Shown in pieces: positions 41,164-49,808 of a stretch of 64,000 nucleotides of DNA. The stretch spans positions 496,001 through 560,000 of the forward strand of contig NZ_LT629785.1 in the NCBI RefSeq assembly GCF_900105995.1, read 5' to 3'. The stretch is from Pseudomonas pohangensis. GTDB lineage: Bacteria; Pseudomonadota; Gammaproteobacteria; Pseudomonadales; Pseudomonadaceae. Made by a program: the position numbers and the translations under genes. Position 1 is the stretch's first letter; the number at the start of each line of letters is the position of its first letter. Below the pieces are notes generated by a model. That model was given only the letters and a program-made list of their open reading frames with translations. It ran no database searches and was not told the origin of the DNA.

Positions 41164-42357
41164 TCAACCCCCCACCCAGGACAGTGAAATGTAGCCGGTG
41201 AGAATCACCGCGTTGATAATGTCGATCAGGAAGGCGCCGACCAGTGGCACCACGATAAAGGCTTGCGGTGCCGGTCCGTAGCGCTGGGTGATGGCCTGCA
41301 TGTTGGCGATTGCAGTGGCGGTCGCGCCCATGGCAAAGCCGCAGAAGGCGGCAGACATGACCGCGGCCTCGTAGTCGCGACCCACTGCGCGGAAGGTCAG
41401 CAGCGCGCCGAATAGCATGACCAGTGCGACCTGGAACAGCAGGATCACCAGTAACGGACCGGCCATGCTGGCCACGCTGACCAGGCTCAACGCCATCATG
41501 GTGATGGCCAGAAACAGCGACAGGCTGACTGACGAAATGAAGTCGATTGCCTTCAGGTTGAGTTGCAGCCCCAGCGGGCGGCCCAGATTGCGGATCAATA
41601 CGCCGAGCAGCATGCACCAGAGGAAACTGGGCACGGTAACGCCGCTGTCGGCGAACAGGCTTGCCAGGGCCTGGCCACCGAGTACCGCGGCCAGGGTGGC
41701 GCACAGTACCGGCAGGAAACTGTAGGTAGCGATCGGGTTATGGGTGATGTCGTGTGCATCGCTGGGCACATCGGGGATTATTTCACCGCCGGACAATTTA
41801 TGCCGCTTGATCAGCCATTGCGCCAGCGGGCCGCCGACCAGACCGCCGAGTACCAGCCCCATGGTGGCGGAGGTCATCGACAGCTCAAGGATCGACTGGA
41901 TGTTGTGCTGTTCGGCGAAGGTCTGCGCGTAGGCGGCGCCGGTGCCGTGGCCGCCGATCAGGGTAATGCTGCCACCGACCAGCCCCATCAGCGGGTGCAT
42001 GTCGAGGCCCAGCGCTGCCAGCAGGCCGAGGGCATTCTGCAGAAACAGAAAGGGGATCAGCACCAGTACGAACATCACCAGCCGCTTGCCGCCCTGGCCG
42101 AGCAGGCTGAGGTCGGCGGAGAGGCCGACAGCGGCAAAGAACGACAGCATCAGAATCGGCTTGAGCGTGTTGTCAAAGCTGATGCTGAAGTCACTCAGCT
42201 GTTCGGCTATGGCGAGCAGGACTGCTACCAGCAGGCCGCCGCTGATCGGCTCGGGAATGTTGTAGCGCGCCAGGGGGGCAATCACGCGGTTGAGCAGGTG
42301 GCCTAGTAATAGCACCAGAGCTGCGGCCAGCAGGGTTTCCACCGGTTGTAGAGTCAC
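41164..42357 (-). CDS. gltS: Sodium:glutamate symporter
   Basis: 397-residue inner-membrane symporter of the GltS family, importing glutamate with Na+. It has ten or more predicted transmembrane segments. IPEPISGGLLVAVLLA near residue 33 and GLVGGSITLIGGHGTGAAYAQTF near residue 125 are the two conserved re-entrant-loop blocks, with a second set at AFCGFAMGATATAIANMQA near residue 335. The GTG at 42357 has AAGGAG six bases upstream, so it is preferred over an upstream start at 42396. It ends two bases before the TAXI lipoprotein gene, so the two form one operon. Confidence 0.93.
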   Translation of the reverse strand: MTLQPVETLLAAALVLLLGHLLNRVIAPLARYNIPEPISGGLLVAVLLAIAEQLSDFSISFDNTLKPILMLSFFAAVGLSADLSLLGQGGKRLVMFVLVLIPFLFLQNALGLLAALGLDMHPLMGLVGGSITLIGGHGTGAAYAQTFAEQHNIQSILELSMTSATMGLVLGGLVGGPLAQWLIKRHKLSGGEIIPDVPSDAHDITHNPIATYSFLPVLCATLAAVLGGQALASLFADSGVTVPSFLWCMLLGVLIRNLGRPLGLQLNLKAIDFISSVSLSLFLAITMMALSLVSVASMAGPLLVILLFQVALVMLFGALLTFRAVGRDYEAAVMSAAFCGFAMGATATAIANMQAITQRYGPAPQAFIVVPLVGAFLIDIINAVILTGYISLSWVGG

Positions 42358-42459
42358 GCCAGGCTCCTTGCATGAAAAGCGGTGATGCTCACGCACAAGC
42401 CTGCGTGTCCATCCGGAAGGCTAAGCATAGTTGTACTGGCCAGTTTGTGACGAGTGATT

Positions 42460-43380
42460 TTAGCTGGTGCCGGCCAGCGCCTCGAGAAAGCTTTCCAGCA
42501 CCAGATTGGGACGCCGTCCGCGGCGGGTTACCGCCGCCAGGCTGAGGTCGTAGAAACGCTCGGCGGGTTTCAGCGCGCGCAGGCGGCCCTCTTTCAACCA
42601 GGCCTCGGCGTAGTGATCAGGCAGATAGCCGATGAAGCGCCCGGTGAGAATCAGGAAGGCCATGCCTTCACGGTCCGAGGCGCTGGCGGTGCAGCGCAGC
42701 GCCTGGTAGTGCTGCTGGATTTCAGCGGGCAGGCGGAAGCTCGGAGCAATGGCATCCTGCTGATTCAGGCGCTCGTCTTCAAGCTTCGCGTCATCGACAT
42801 AAAACAGCGGATGGCCGACCGCGCAGTAGAGCAGCGAGCGCTCGCTGTACAGTTGCTGGTAATCCAGCCCGGATAGCCCGCCAGCCTGCGGCACCACGCC
42901 GATATGCAGGCTGCCGCCGAGCACGCCTTGCTCGACCTCGTCCGGCGGGTTCATGCGGATATTGATGCGCACTTCGGGGCCCTGCTCCTTGAGGTGCGAC
43001 AGGGCATGGGTGATGCGCATGTGCGGCAGGGTCACCAGATTGTCAGTCAGGCCGATGTTCAGCTCGCCACGCAGGTTGCGGTGCAGACCGTTGACCTCGG
43101 TGCGAAAGGTTTCCATCGCGCCGAGCAGTTGCTGGGCAGACTGATAGACCTCGCGGCCTTCGTCGGTCAGGGCAAAACCGGCCCGGCCGCGCTGGCACAG
43201 CCGCAGGCCCAGGCGTTGCTCCAGATCGCTCATGTGCAGGCTGATTGCCGAGCGGCCAATACCCAGGCTGGTTTCGGCCGCGGAAAAGCCGCCACATTCG
43301 ACCACGCTGCGAAAGATGCGCAGCAGGCGGATATCAAAGTCACTGACCTGGGCCAGCGGGTCTGGGCGGCGGCTGCTCAT
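42460..43380 (-). CDS. bauR: LysR-family regulator, BauR-like
   Basis: 306-residue LysR-type regulator with an N-terminal winged helix (IRLLRIFRSVVECGGFSAAETSLGIGRSAISLHMSDLE, residues 17-54) and a C-terminal ligand-binding domain. It is divergent from the beta-alanine aminotransferase gene, the position of bauR in P. aeruginosa. There BauR activates the beta-alanine genes in response to beta-alanine. The assignment rests on that context and on the family; the effector is inferred. Confidence 0.82.
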   Translation of the reverse strand: MSSRRPDPLAQVSDFDIRLLRIFRSVVECGGFSAAETSLGIGRSAISLHMSDLEQRLGLRLCQRGRAGFALTDEGREVYQSAQQLLGAMETFRTEVNGLHRNLRGELNIGLTDNLVTLPHMRITHALSHLKEQGPEVRINIRMNPPDEVEQGVLGGSLHIGVVPQAGGLSGLDYQQLYSERSLLYCAVGHPLFYVDDAKLEDERLNQQDAIAPSFRLPAEIQQHYQALRCTASASDREGMAFLILTGRFIGYLPDHYAEAWLKEGRLRALKPAERFYDLSLAAVTRRGRRPNLVLESFLEALAGTS

Positions 43381-43460
43381 TGTTTGGAAAACTCTAAACT
43401 AAAGATTGAAAAAGCATGATTTTACTGACTTTAAACCTCTGGCAACTTGCATGGCAAGAA

Positions 43461-43526
43461 CCTGTAGGAGCGGCCCTGGTCGCGAACGGACTCGACAGCC
43501 TTCGCGGGCAAGCCCGCTCCCACACA
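43461..43526. repeat. REP pair (family B) in the bauA leader
   Basis: CCTGTAGGAGCGGCC...TCGCGAA at 43461-43486 and TTCGCGGGCAAGCCCGCTCC at 43500-43520, the Pseudomonas GGAGCGGGCTTGCCCGCGAA-type REP in inverted arrangement. It lies between the bauR/bauA divergent promoter region and the bauA ATG, so it would be in the bauA leader RNA if transcription starts upstream. Confidence 0.75.
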
Positions 43527-43555
43527 AACTCCATCGCCAGCGCGAGACTGCCAAA

Positions 43556-44899
43556 ATGACCATGCCAGAAACCGCACCGCTTATCTCCAGCCAACTGAAG
43601 CTGGATGCCCACTGGATGCCGTTTTCCGCCAACCGCAACTTCAAGCGTGATCCGCGGATCATCGTCGGCGCCGACGACAACTTCTTTATTGATGAAAGGG
43701 GCCGGCGCATCTTTGACAGCCTGTCCGGGCTGTGGACCTGCGGTGCCGGGCACAATCGCAAGGAGATCCAGGAAGCCGTGGCCAAACAGCTGGGCACCCT
43801 GGATTACTCGCCGGCCTTCCAGTACGGCCATCCGCTGTCGTTTCAGCTGGCTGAGAAAATCACCGAGCTGACCCCCGAAGGGCTGGACCATGTGTTCTTC
43901 ACCGACTCCGGTTCCGAGTGTGCCGATACTGCGGTGAAAATGGCGCGTGCCTACTGGCGCCTGAAGGGCCAGCCAAGCAAGACCAAATTCATCGGTCGCG
44001 CCCGTGGCTACCATGGCGTGAATATCGCCGGCACCAGCCTCGGCGGCATCAATGGCAACCGCAAGATGTTCGGCCAGATGATGGATGCCGATCACCTGCC
44101 ACATACCCTGCAGTCGCACCTGGCCTATACCAGAGGGATGGCTGCGACCGGCGGCGTCGAGCTGGCCAACGAACTGCTCAAGCTGATCGAACTGCATGAC
44201 GCATCGAACATCGCCGCGGTGATCGTCGAGCCGATGGCCGGTTCGGCCGGCGTGCTGGTCCCGCCGCAGGGCTATCTGCAGCGCCTGCGCGAAATCTGTA
44301 CGCAGCACAGCATCCTGCTGATCTTCGATGAAGTGATCACCGCCTTCGGCCGTATGGGCAAGTGGACCGGTGCCGAATACTTCGGCGTCACTCCGGACAT
44401 CATGAACACCGCCAAGCAGGTCACCAACGGGGCCATTCCGATGGGTGCGGTGATCGCCTCCAGCGAGATCTACACCACCTTCATGAACCAGGCCATGCCC
44501 GAGCACATGGCCGAGTTCGGTCACGGTTACACCTACTCGGCCCACCCGGTAGCCTGCGCCGCCGGTCTGGCAAGTCTTGAATTGCTCAAGCGCGACAACC
44601 TGCTCGAGCAGTCCGCGGCACTGGCACCGGTATTTGAAGAAAAACTGCACGGCCTGAAAGGCAGCAAACATGTGCTGGACATCCGCAACTGCGGCCTGGC
44701 CGGCGCCATCCAGATCAACCCGCGCGATGGCGACGGGGTGATCCGCCCGTTCGAAGCAGGCATGAAGTTGTGGCAAGCCGGCTTCTACGTACGCTTCGGC
44801 GGCGACACCCTGCAGTTTGGCCCGACCTTCAACACCAGGCCCGAGCAGCTGGACACGCTGTTCAATGCGGTCGGTGAAACGCTGAACAGCCTCGACTAA
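43556..44899 (+). CDS. bauA: beta-alanine:pyruvate (omega-amino acid) aminotransferase
   Basis: 447-residue class III PLP enzyme that moves the amino group of beta-alanine (and other omega-amino acids) to pyruvate, giving malonic semialdehyde and alanine. LWTCGAGHNRKEIQEAVAKQLG near residue 60 and LIFDEVITAFGRMGKWTG near residue 257 are class III blocks, and the PLP Lys is in TAKQVTNGAIPMGAV near residue 285. The ATG at 43556 matches the family N-terminus (MTMPETAPLISSQLK); upstream in-frame sequence is REP DNA. The next gene downstream oxidises the product. Confidence 0.94.
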   Translation: MTMPETAPLISSQLKLDAHWMPFSANRNFKRDPRIIVGADDNFFIDERGRRIFDSLSGLWTCGAGHNRKEIQEAVAKQLGTLDYSPAFQYGHPLSFQLAEKITELTPEGLDHVFFTDSGSECADTAVKMARAYWRLKGQPSKTKFIGRARGYHGVNIAGTSLGGINGNRKMFGQMMDADHLPHTLQSHLAYTRGMAATGGVELANELLKLIELHDASNIAAVIVEPMAGSAGVLVPPQGYLQRLREICTQHSILLIFDEVITAFGRMGKWTGAEYFGVTPDIMNTAKQVTNGAIPMGAVIASSEIYTTFMNQAMPEHMAEFGHGYTYSAHPVACAAGLASLELLKRDNLLEQSAALAPVFEEKLHGLKGSKHVLDIRNCGLAGAIQINPRDGDGVIRPFEAGMKLWQAGFYVRFGGDTLQFGPTFNTRPEQLDTLFNAVGETLNSLD

Positions 44900-44913
44900 C
44901 GATCAAGTTTCTT

Positions 44914-45000
44914 CTGCAGGAGCGGGCTTGCCCGCGAACAGCTTCGCGGGCAAGCCCGCTCCTACAGGCATCGATGGTTCCCTCGCTCCGCGTGGGAACC
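44914..45000. repeat. REP inverted pair plus short hairpin between bauA and bauC
   Basis: Near-perfect inverted arms of about 25 bases (CTGCAGGAGCGGGCTTGCCC... and ...GGGCAAGCCCGCTCCTACAG) at 44914-44967 form one long hairpin (family B REP). A separate hairpin GGTTCCC / GGGAACC at 44976-45000 resembles the common TTCCCACGCTCCGCGTGGGAA repeat. Together they may modulate the mRNA ratio of the two genes. Confidence 0.82.
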
Positions 45001-45051
45001 CGTTGCGGGACGAGACGCTTGACCCAGAATTCAATTGATAGAGAGAAGCCC

Positions 45052-46548
45052 ATGACTAGCATCGCCCACCTGATCAACGGCGAAACCGTTTCCACCAATG
45101 GCCGCACCGCCCAGGTCTTCAATCCCTCCATCGGCGCCGCCGTGCGTGAAGTCGAACTGGCCGATCGCGCCACCATGCAACTGGCCATCGATGCCGCCAA
45201 GGCCGCGTACCCGGCCTGGCGCAACACACCACCGGCCAAGCGTGCGCAGGTGATGTTCCGCTTCAAGCAGTTGCTGGAAGAGAACAAGGACAAGATCGTT
45301 GCGCTGATCAGCGAAGAGCACGGCAAGACCCTCGAAGACGCCCACGGTGAACTGCTGCGCGGTATCGAAAACGTCGAGTTCGCCTGCGCCGCCCCCGAGC
45401 TGCTCAAGGGCGAATACAGCCGCAACGCCGGCCCGGCCATCGACAGCTGGAGCGACTTCCAGCCGCTGGGCGTGGTCGCCGGCATCACCCCGTTCAACTT
45501 CCCGGCCATGGTGCCGTTGTGGATGTACCCGCTGGCCATCGTCTGCGGCAACTGCTTCATCCTCAAGCCGTCCGAGCGTGACCCGAGTTCGACCCTGCTG
45601 ATCGCCAGTCTGCTGCTGGAAGCCGGTCTGCCCAGGGGCGTGATGAACGTGGTCAACGGTGACAAGGACGCGGTGGATGCGCTGATCGAGGCGCCCGAAG
45701 TAAAGGCCCTGAGCTTCGTCGGCTCCACGCCGATTGCCGAATACATCTACAGCGAAGGCACCAGGCGCGGCAAGCGCGTGCAGGCTCTGGGCGGCGCGAA
45801 AAACCATGCGGTGATCCTGCCCGATGCGGATATGGACAACACGGTGAATGCCCTGATGGGCGCCGCTTATGGCTCCTGCGGCGAGCGCTGCATGGCGATC
45901 TCGGTAGCGGTCTGCGTGGGTGACCAGGTGGCCGACACCCTGATTGCCAAGCTGACACCGAAGATCAAGGCACTGAAAATCGGTGCCGGTACTTCCGCCG
46001 GTCTGGACATGGGCCCACTGGTGACCCGTGCCCATTGCGACAAGGTGCGTGGCTACGTGGATGCCGGGGTGGCCGAAGGCGCCGAGCTGGTGGTCGATGG
46101 TCGCGGTCTGTCGGTAGCCGGCAACGAAAACGGCTACTTCCTCGGTGGCTGCCTGTTTGACCGGGTGACTCCGCAGATGAGCATCTATACCGATGAAATC
46201 TTCGGCCCGGTGCTGGTCATCGTGCGCGTCAACAGCCTGGAAGAAGCCATGCAGCTGATCAACGAGCACGAGTACGGCAACGGCACCTGCATCTTCACCC
46301 GTGACGGTGAAGCGGCGCGGCTGTTCTGTGACGAGATCGAAGTGGGCATGGTCGGCGTCAACGTGCCGCTGCCGGTACCGGTCAGCTACCACAGCTTCGG
46401 CGGCTGGAAGCGTTCGCTGTTCGGCGACCTGCATGCCTACGGTCCGGACGGTGTGCGTTTCTACACCAAGCGCAAGACCATCACCCAGCGCTGGCCGCAG
46501 CGCGCCAGCCATGAGGCGGCGCAGTTTGCCTTCCCCAGTAACAGCTGA
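45052..46548 (+). CDS. bauC: (Methyl)malonate-semialdehyde dehydrogenase, CoA-acylating
   Basis: 498-residue aldehyde dehydrogenase that converts malonic semialdehyde to acetyl-CoA and CO2 (or the methyl analogue to propionyl-CoA) with NAD+ and CoA. Key blocks are GVVAGITPFNFPAMVPLWM near residue 139, SFVGSTPIAEYIYSEG near residue 222, and the catalytic Cys in GSCGERCMAISVAV near residue 284; the Glu of typical ALDHs is replaced as in MmsA enzymes. With bauA upstream it completes beta-alanine breakdown. The ATG at 45052 has GAGAGA in front. The MmsA name fits equally by sequence. Confidence 0.9.
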   Translation: MTSIAHLINGETVSTNGRTAQVFNPSIGAAVREVELADRATMQLAIDAAKAAYPAWRNTPPAKRAQVMFRFKQLLEENKDKIVALISEEHGKTLEDAHGELLRGIENVEFACAAPELLKGEYSRNAGPAIDSWSDFQPLGVVAGITPFNFPAMVPLWMYPLAIVCGNCFILKPSERDPSSTLLIASLLLEAGLPRGVMNVVNGDKDAVDALIEAPEVKALSFVGSTPIAEYIYSEGTRRGKRVQALGGAKNHAVILPDADMDNTVNALMGAAYGSCGERCMAISVAVCVGDQVADTLIAKLTPKIKALKIGAGTSAGLDMGPLVTRAHCDKVRGYVDAGVAEGAELVVDGRGLSVAGNENGYFLGGCLFDRVTPQMSIYTDEIFGPVLVIVRVNSLEEAMQLINEHEYGNGTCIFTRDGEAARLFCDEIEVGMVGVNVPLPVPVSYHSFGGWKRSLFGDLHAYGPDGVRFYTKRKTITQRWPQRASHEAAQFAFPSNS

Positions 46549-46559
46549 GTAATACCCCC

Positions 46560-46590
46560 GGGGCTGGTCGCAAGATCAGCCCCTTTTTTT
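46560..46590 (+). terminator. Rho-independent terminator after bauC
   Basis: GGGGCTG / CAGCCCC stem with a ten-base loop followed by seven T, about 11 bases after the stop. Confidence 0.88.
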
Positions 46591-46716
46591 GCTGCAAGGC
46601 CCGGCTTGCGGGATGACTGGCGCACAGCGCTACCCGTCAGCCATGCGCTTGCACAGTACAACCAGCCGCGCGGGCGCGGCATTGGTGCAGTGCCCGGCCT
46701 GGCCGGTTACGGCACC

Positions 46717-46772
46717 CCTTGGGTGAGCGGGTTCACGCTTGATGTGAGCCGCAAGCCCGCTCTCCCAAGGGC
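46717..46772. repeat. Inverted repeat unit upstream of the first C26 hydrolase gene
   Basis: CCCTTGGGTGAGCGGGTT and AAGCCCGCTCTCCCAAGGG are near-complementary arms separated by about 20 bases. It resembles REP (GAGCGGGTT core) but has different ends. It lies between bauC and the hydrolase gene; the rest of 46591-46806 shows no gene. Confidence 0.65.
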
Positions 46773-46806
46773 AGCCCACTTCAACTACTTGTGAAGAGGA
46801 CTTGCT

Positions 46807-47565
46807 ATGACAAAACCCCTGATTGGCCTGCCGTTATGCCGCTGGCAACTGACTGACCGTGACATTGGCTGGTTTCACCTGGTCGGTGAAAAGTACATCA
46901 GCGCAGTCACCGGCTACGGCGCTTTTCCGCTGATGATTCCGGCCTTCGGCGATCAGCTGGATCTGGATTTCGTGCTGGATAGCGTCTCCGGCATCATGTT
47001 CGGCGGCTCACTGTCCAATCTGCACCCGAGCTTTTACAACGATGATCATCCCGGTCTGGGGCTGGCCGACAAACCGCGGGATGCCACGGTGCTGCGGCTG
47101 ATGCGTGCCTGTATCGAGCGCGGTATTCCCCTGCTCGGTATCTGCCGGGGCGTGCAGGAAATGAACGTACTGTTCGGCGGCACCCTGCACCGCGAAGTGC
47201 ATGCCGTACCCGGCCGGCTGGATCACCGCGAAGTCAAGGACGTGCCGGATGACGTGGCCTACGGGCCGATGCACAACGTCACCCTGACCGAGGGCGGACT
47301 GCTGCACCGGCTACTGGGTGAACGCGAGGTGGCGGTCAACTCGCTGCACGGGCAGGGCATTGATCGCCTGGGCGAGGGCCTGCAGGTCGAGGCCGTGGCC
47401 GAAGACGGGCAGATCGAAGCACTCAGCGTGAGCGACGCCAAAGCCTTTGCCGTGGGCGTGCAATGGCATCCGGAATATCGCTACTGGGAAAACCCGCAGT
47501 ACCACACGCTGCTGCAGGCGTTTCATGATGCAGCGCAGGCGTATCAGGCGCAGAAGCAAGCCTGA
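46807..47565 (+). CDS. gamma-Glutamyl-gamma-aminobutyrate hydrolase family (C26) protein, copy 1
   Basis: 252-residue class I glutamine-amidotransferase-fold hydrolase of peptidase family C26 (PuuD/PauD-like). These enzymes release glutamate from gamma-glutamylated amines in polyamine breakdown. The nucleophile Cys is in GICRGVQEMN near residue 114, and the His and Glu are in QWHPEY near residue 221. NSLHGQGIDRLG near residue 179 is the usual third block. A second copy lies at 50350. The adjacent beta-alanine genes suggest a link to polyamine-derived beta-alanine. AAGAGGAC precedes the ATG. Confidence 0.87.
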   Translation: MTKPLIGLPLCRWQLTDRDIGWFHLVGEKYISAVTGYGAFPLMIPAFGDQLDLDFVLDSVSGIMFGGSLSNLHPSFYNDDHPGLGLADKPRDATVLRLMRACIERGIPLLGICRGVQEMNVLFGGTLHREVHAVPGRLDHREVKDVPDDVAYGPMHNVTLTEGGLLHRLLGEREVAVNSLHGQGIDRLGEGLQVEAVAEDGQIEALSVSDAKAFAVGVQWHPEYRYWENPQYHTLLQAFHDAAQAYQAQKQA

Positions 47566-47629
47566 ATCGTTGCAGCAAAACCGGGAGCCCGTCGAGCGAC
47601 GGGTTCTGGTTGTCGGTCGGCAGTGCGGT

Positions 47630-47971
47630 TCAGACCTTCTTCACAAACTCCGATTTCAGCTTCATCGCGCCGATACCATCGATCTTGCAGTCGATGTCGT
47701 GGTCGCCGTCGCACAGGCGGATACCCTTGACCTTGGTGCCGACCTTGACCACCAGTGACGAGCCCTTGACCTTGAGGTCCTTGATCACGCTGATGGTGTC
47801 GCCGTCCTGCAGCACGTTGCCGACCGCGTCGCGGATCACCTTGGCGTCCTCTGTCGCGTTGCCGGATTCCGTGGCAGACCACTCGTGGGCGCATTCCGGG
47901 CAGATCAGCAGGCCGGCGTCTTCGTAGGTGAATTCGGACTGGCATTTGGGGCAGGGTGGCAAAGTACTCAC
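47630..47971 (-). CDS. yjdM: YjdM (PhnA-like) zinc-ribbon protein
   Basis: 113-residue protein with an N-terminal zinc ribbon (CPKC near residue 7 and CPEC near residue 24). The body includes WSATESGNATEDAKVIRDAVGNVLQDGDTISVIKDLKVKGSS and ends in MKLKSEFVKKV, the standard YjdM/PhnA pattern. Once called an alkylphosphonate protein, it has no proven phosphonate role; its function is unknown. Single gene in a minus-strand run. Confidence 0.92.
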   Translation of the reverse strand: MSTLPPCPKCQSEFTYEDAGLLICPECAHEWSATESGNATEDAKVIRDAVGNVLQDGDTISVIKDLKVKGSSLVVKVGTKVKGIRLCDGDHDIDCKIDGIGAMKLKSEFVKKV

Positions 47972-48046
47972 GGTAGATCCTCGGTGTTGGCCATTCTGGT
48001 CGGCCGCTGGGTGGAAAAGGCTTTTGTGCTTCGGCGCGGGTGTTGT

Positions 48047-48508
48047 TCAGCTACGCAGGCGCAGGGTCAGACCCTTGAGAAAGTTGCGCAGCAACTGGTC
48101 GCCGCACAGGCGGTAATTGTGATGCCCGGCCTTGCGGAACAGTGCGCTGAGTTCCGGCTTGGATACCGGGAAGTCGGCAGCCTGCAGAGTCTCGTGCAGG
48201 TCGTCTTCCTTGAGTTCGAAGGCCACGCGCAGCTTTTTCAGCACGATATTGTTGGTCATCGGCAGTTCGATGGCCGGTGCCGGACGGCTGTCATCACGGC
48301 CTCGGCGCAAGATCACCAGACCATCGAGAACGTGTGCCAGAACTTCATCGCTGCACAGCGTGTAACCGTCCTCGTCTTCCTTCTTGAGAAAACTGCTGAT
48401 GCTCTTGCTGCTGATTTCGAGACCGCCGAGAGCGGCAATTTCAGCGACTTTGGCGTCACTGATGTCGAGCATGAAGCGCAGGCTGCGCAGTACATCGTTA
48501 TTGAGCAT
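48047..48508 (-). CDS. DUF1456 (YehS) family protein
   Basis: 153-residue protein made of two similar halves: MLNNDVLRSLRFMLDISDAKVAEIAAL and MTNNIVLKKLRVAFELKEDDLHETLQAA each open a repeat, each followed by a LSALFRKAGH / SSFLKKEDED-type segment and a LCGDQLLRNFLKGL / LCSDEVLAHVLDGL segment. This duplicated layout is DUF1456/YehS. Function unknown. Confidence 0.87.
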   Translation of the reverse strand: MLNNDVLRSLRFMLDISDAKVAEIAALGGLEISSKSISSFLKKEDEDGYTLCSDEVLAHVLDGLVILRRGRDDSRPAPAIELPMTNNIVLKKLRVAFELKEDDLHETLQAADFPVSKPELSALFRKAGHHNYRLCGDQLLRNFLKGLTLRLRS

Positions 48509-48560
48509 GGGATTCCCTGGTTACAGTGGCCACGGATGCGTAGCCGGTCATGAAAGTGGG

Positions 48561-49271
48561 TCAGAATTTTTCGCCGGCGGCCAGATAGCGCCAGTGGCCG
48601 GGATCCATCTTGCGCAGGGAGACGCCGCCGATTCGCAGGCGCTTCATGCTGATAATCGTCAGGCCAACGCTGGCGCACAGATTGGCGATCAGACCGGGAG
48701 CCGGGTTCTTTACCGCCAGGCGCAGGCGATTTTCGCTCTGCCAGCTGGCCTTGACCGGCGCCAGACTCTGGCCCTTGTACAGCTGGCCCTGATTCATCCG
48801 GTTGAGGCCGTGCGGCGCTATTTCACCGCTGACCTCGACCACATACTCCTGCTCCAGCTTGCCGGCATCGTCGGTCAGTTTGCGCAGGGTGCGCCAGTCC
48901 TGGGTAAATACCAGCAGGCCGCCGGCACCGCTCTGCAGTGGCAGGGCGCTGTCGAGTCGGGCGAAGTGGCCTTTCAGCGGGCGGGTACCTTCACGGTGTT
49001 CGCTGGACAGGCTGGCCGGACTGATCAGCTGCAGGGCCGTGTCGGGGTTTGCCGCCACGGGCAGGTTGAGCAGCAGGGTGACCGGGTCGGCCTTGCTCAG
49101 GTCGGCATCGGGCAGCAGCTCGACCTTTTCATCGAGCACCTTGAACTGCGGTTCCTCGACTACCGTGCCGTCTACCGTCACCCAGCCACCTTCAATGTAC
49201 AGTTCGGCTTCGCGACGGGAGCAGCCGACCAGTTCGATCAGGCGTTTGGACAGGCGGATTGGGTCGGTCAT
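48561..49271 (-). CDS. RsuA/RluF-type rRNA pseudouridine synthase family protein
   Basis: 236-residue protein with an N-terminal S4 RNA-binding domain (RLSKRLIELVGCSRREAELYIEGGWVTVDG, residues 6-35) and a pseudouridine-synthase domain. The catalytic Asp should be in FARLDSALPLQSGAGGLLVFTQDW near residue 110. In the family the RLD is followed after about four residues by GLLL; here about ten residues lie between, so the active-site loop has an insertion. The C-terminal LTIISMKRLRIGGVSL segment is normal. The likely target is a large- or small-subunit rRNA uridine. ATG at 49271. Confidence 0.8.
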   Translation of the reverse strand: MTDPIRLSKRLIELVGCSRREAELYIEGGWVTVDGTVVEEPQFKVLDEKVELLPDADLSKADPVTLLLNLPVAANPDTALQLISPASLSSEHREGTRPLKGHFARLDSALPLQSGAGGLLVFTQDWRTLRKLTDDAGKLEQEYVVEVSGEIAPHGLNRMNQGQLYKGQSLAPVKASWQSENRLRLAVKNPAPGLIANLCASVGLTIISMKRLRIGGVSLRKMDPGHWRYLAAGEKF

Positions 49272-49331
49272 GGCGTTTGCCGGGCAAAGTGGGGAGCGCA
49301 TTGTACCTCCCCGTGCAGCCTCGTGGCGGCT

Positions 49332-49808
49332 TCAGGGACGGGCCGGTTGTGGCCAGTCCAGTTTGCCGCTGGCGGTGAAGCGCTCGGCGAACAAGCCGCC
49401 ACCGAGCTTGCCGCGCAGTTCATAGCCGATTTCCTGACCAGGTTGCAGGGTGCTGGCGCCCATGGCCTGGCGCAATATCGAATAGGCCGAGATGGTCAGC
49501 GGTACCTTGATCAGGCTTTCGCCAAAGCGGGGCACCTGGCCTTTCTGGTCGCTGACGCCGGTGGCCAGTGGTTGATCGTTGATCTCCATCTCCAGCGCAA
49601 TGCCGTCGTAATCGATGGCGCTGTCGTTCGGATTCTGCACGCGCAGGGTCAGATTGAAACGCATCTCCATGCCCTGGCCGGGCAATGGCTCGATACCGGC
49701 GACGTCGATATTCAGCGGGTCGCGGGAGCTCAGGCTGCTGCAGCCAGCCAGCAGCAACACAAGGCACAAGCCCGTAAGGTAGCGCAGAGAAATGCTGCTG
49801 GATGACAT
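49332..49808 (-). CDS. LEA type 2 (WHy-domain) lipoprotein
   Basis: 158-residue lipoprotein with lipobox LLAGC (Cys near residue 23). The rest is one LEA-2/WHy immunoglobulin-like domain: LNIDVAGIEPLP, MRFNLTLRVQNPNDSAIDYDGIALEMEINDQPLATGVSDQ near residues 49-88 and VPLTISAYSILR. These domains occur in desiccation and envelope stress proteins; in bacteria the role is not settled. Its upstream side is the non-coding stretch 49809-50349. Confidence 0.87.
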   Translation of the reverse strand: MSSSSISLRYLTGLCLVLLLAGCSSLSSRDPLNIDVAGIEPLPGQGMEMRFNLTLRVQNPNDSAIDYDGIALEMEINDQPLATGVSDQKGQVPRFGESLIKVPLTISAYSILRQAMGASTLQPGQEIGYELRGKLGGGLFAERFTASGKLDWPQPARP

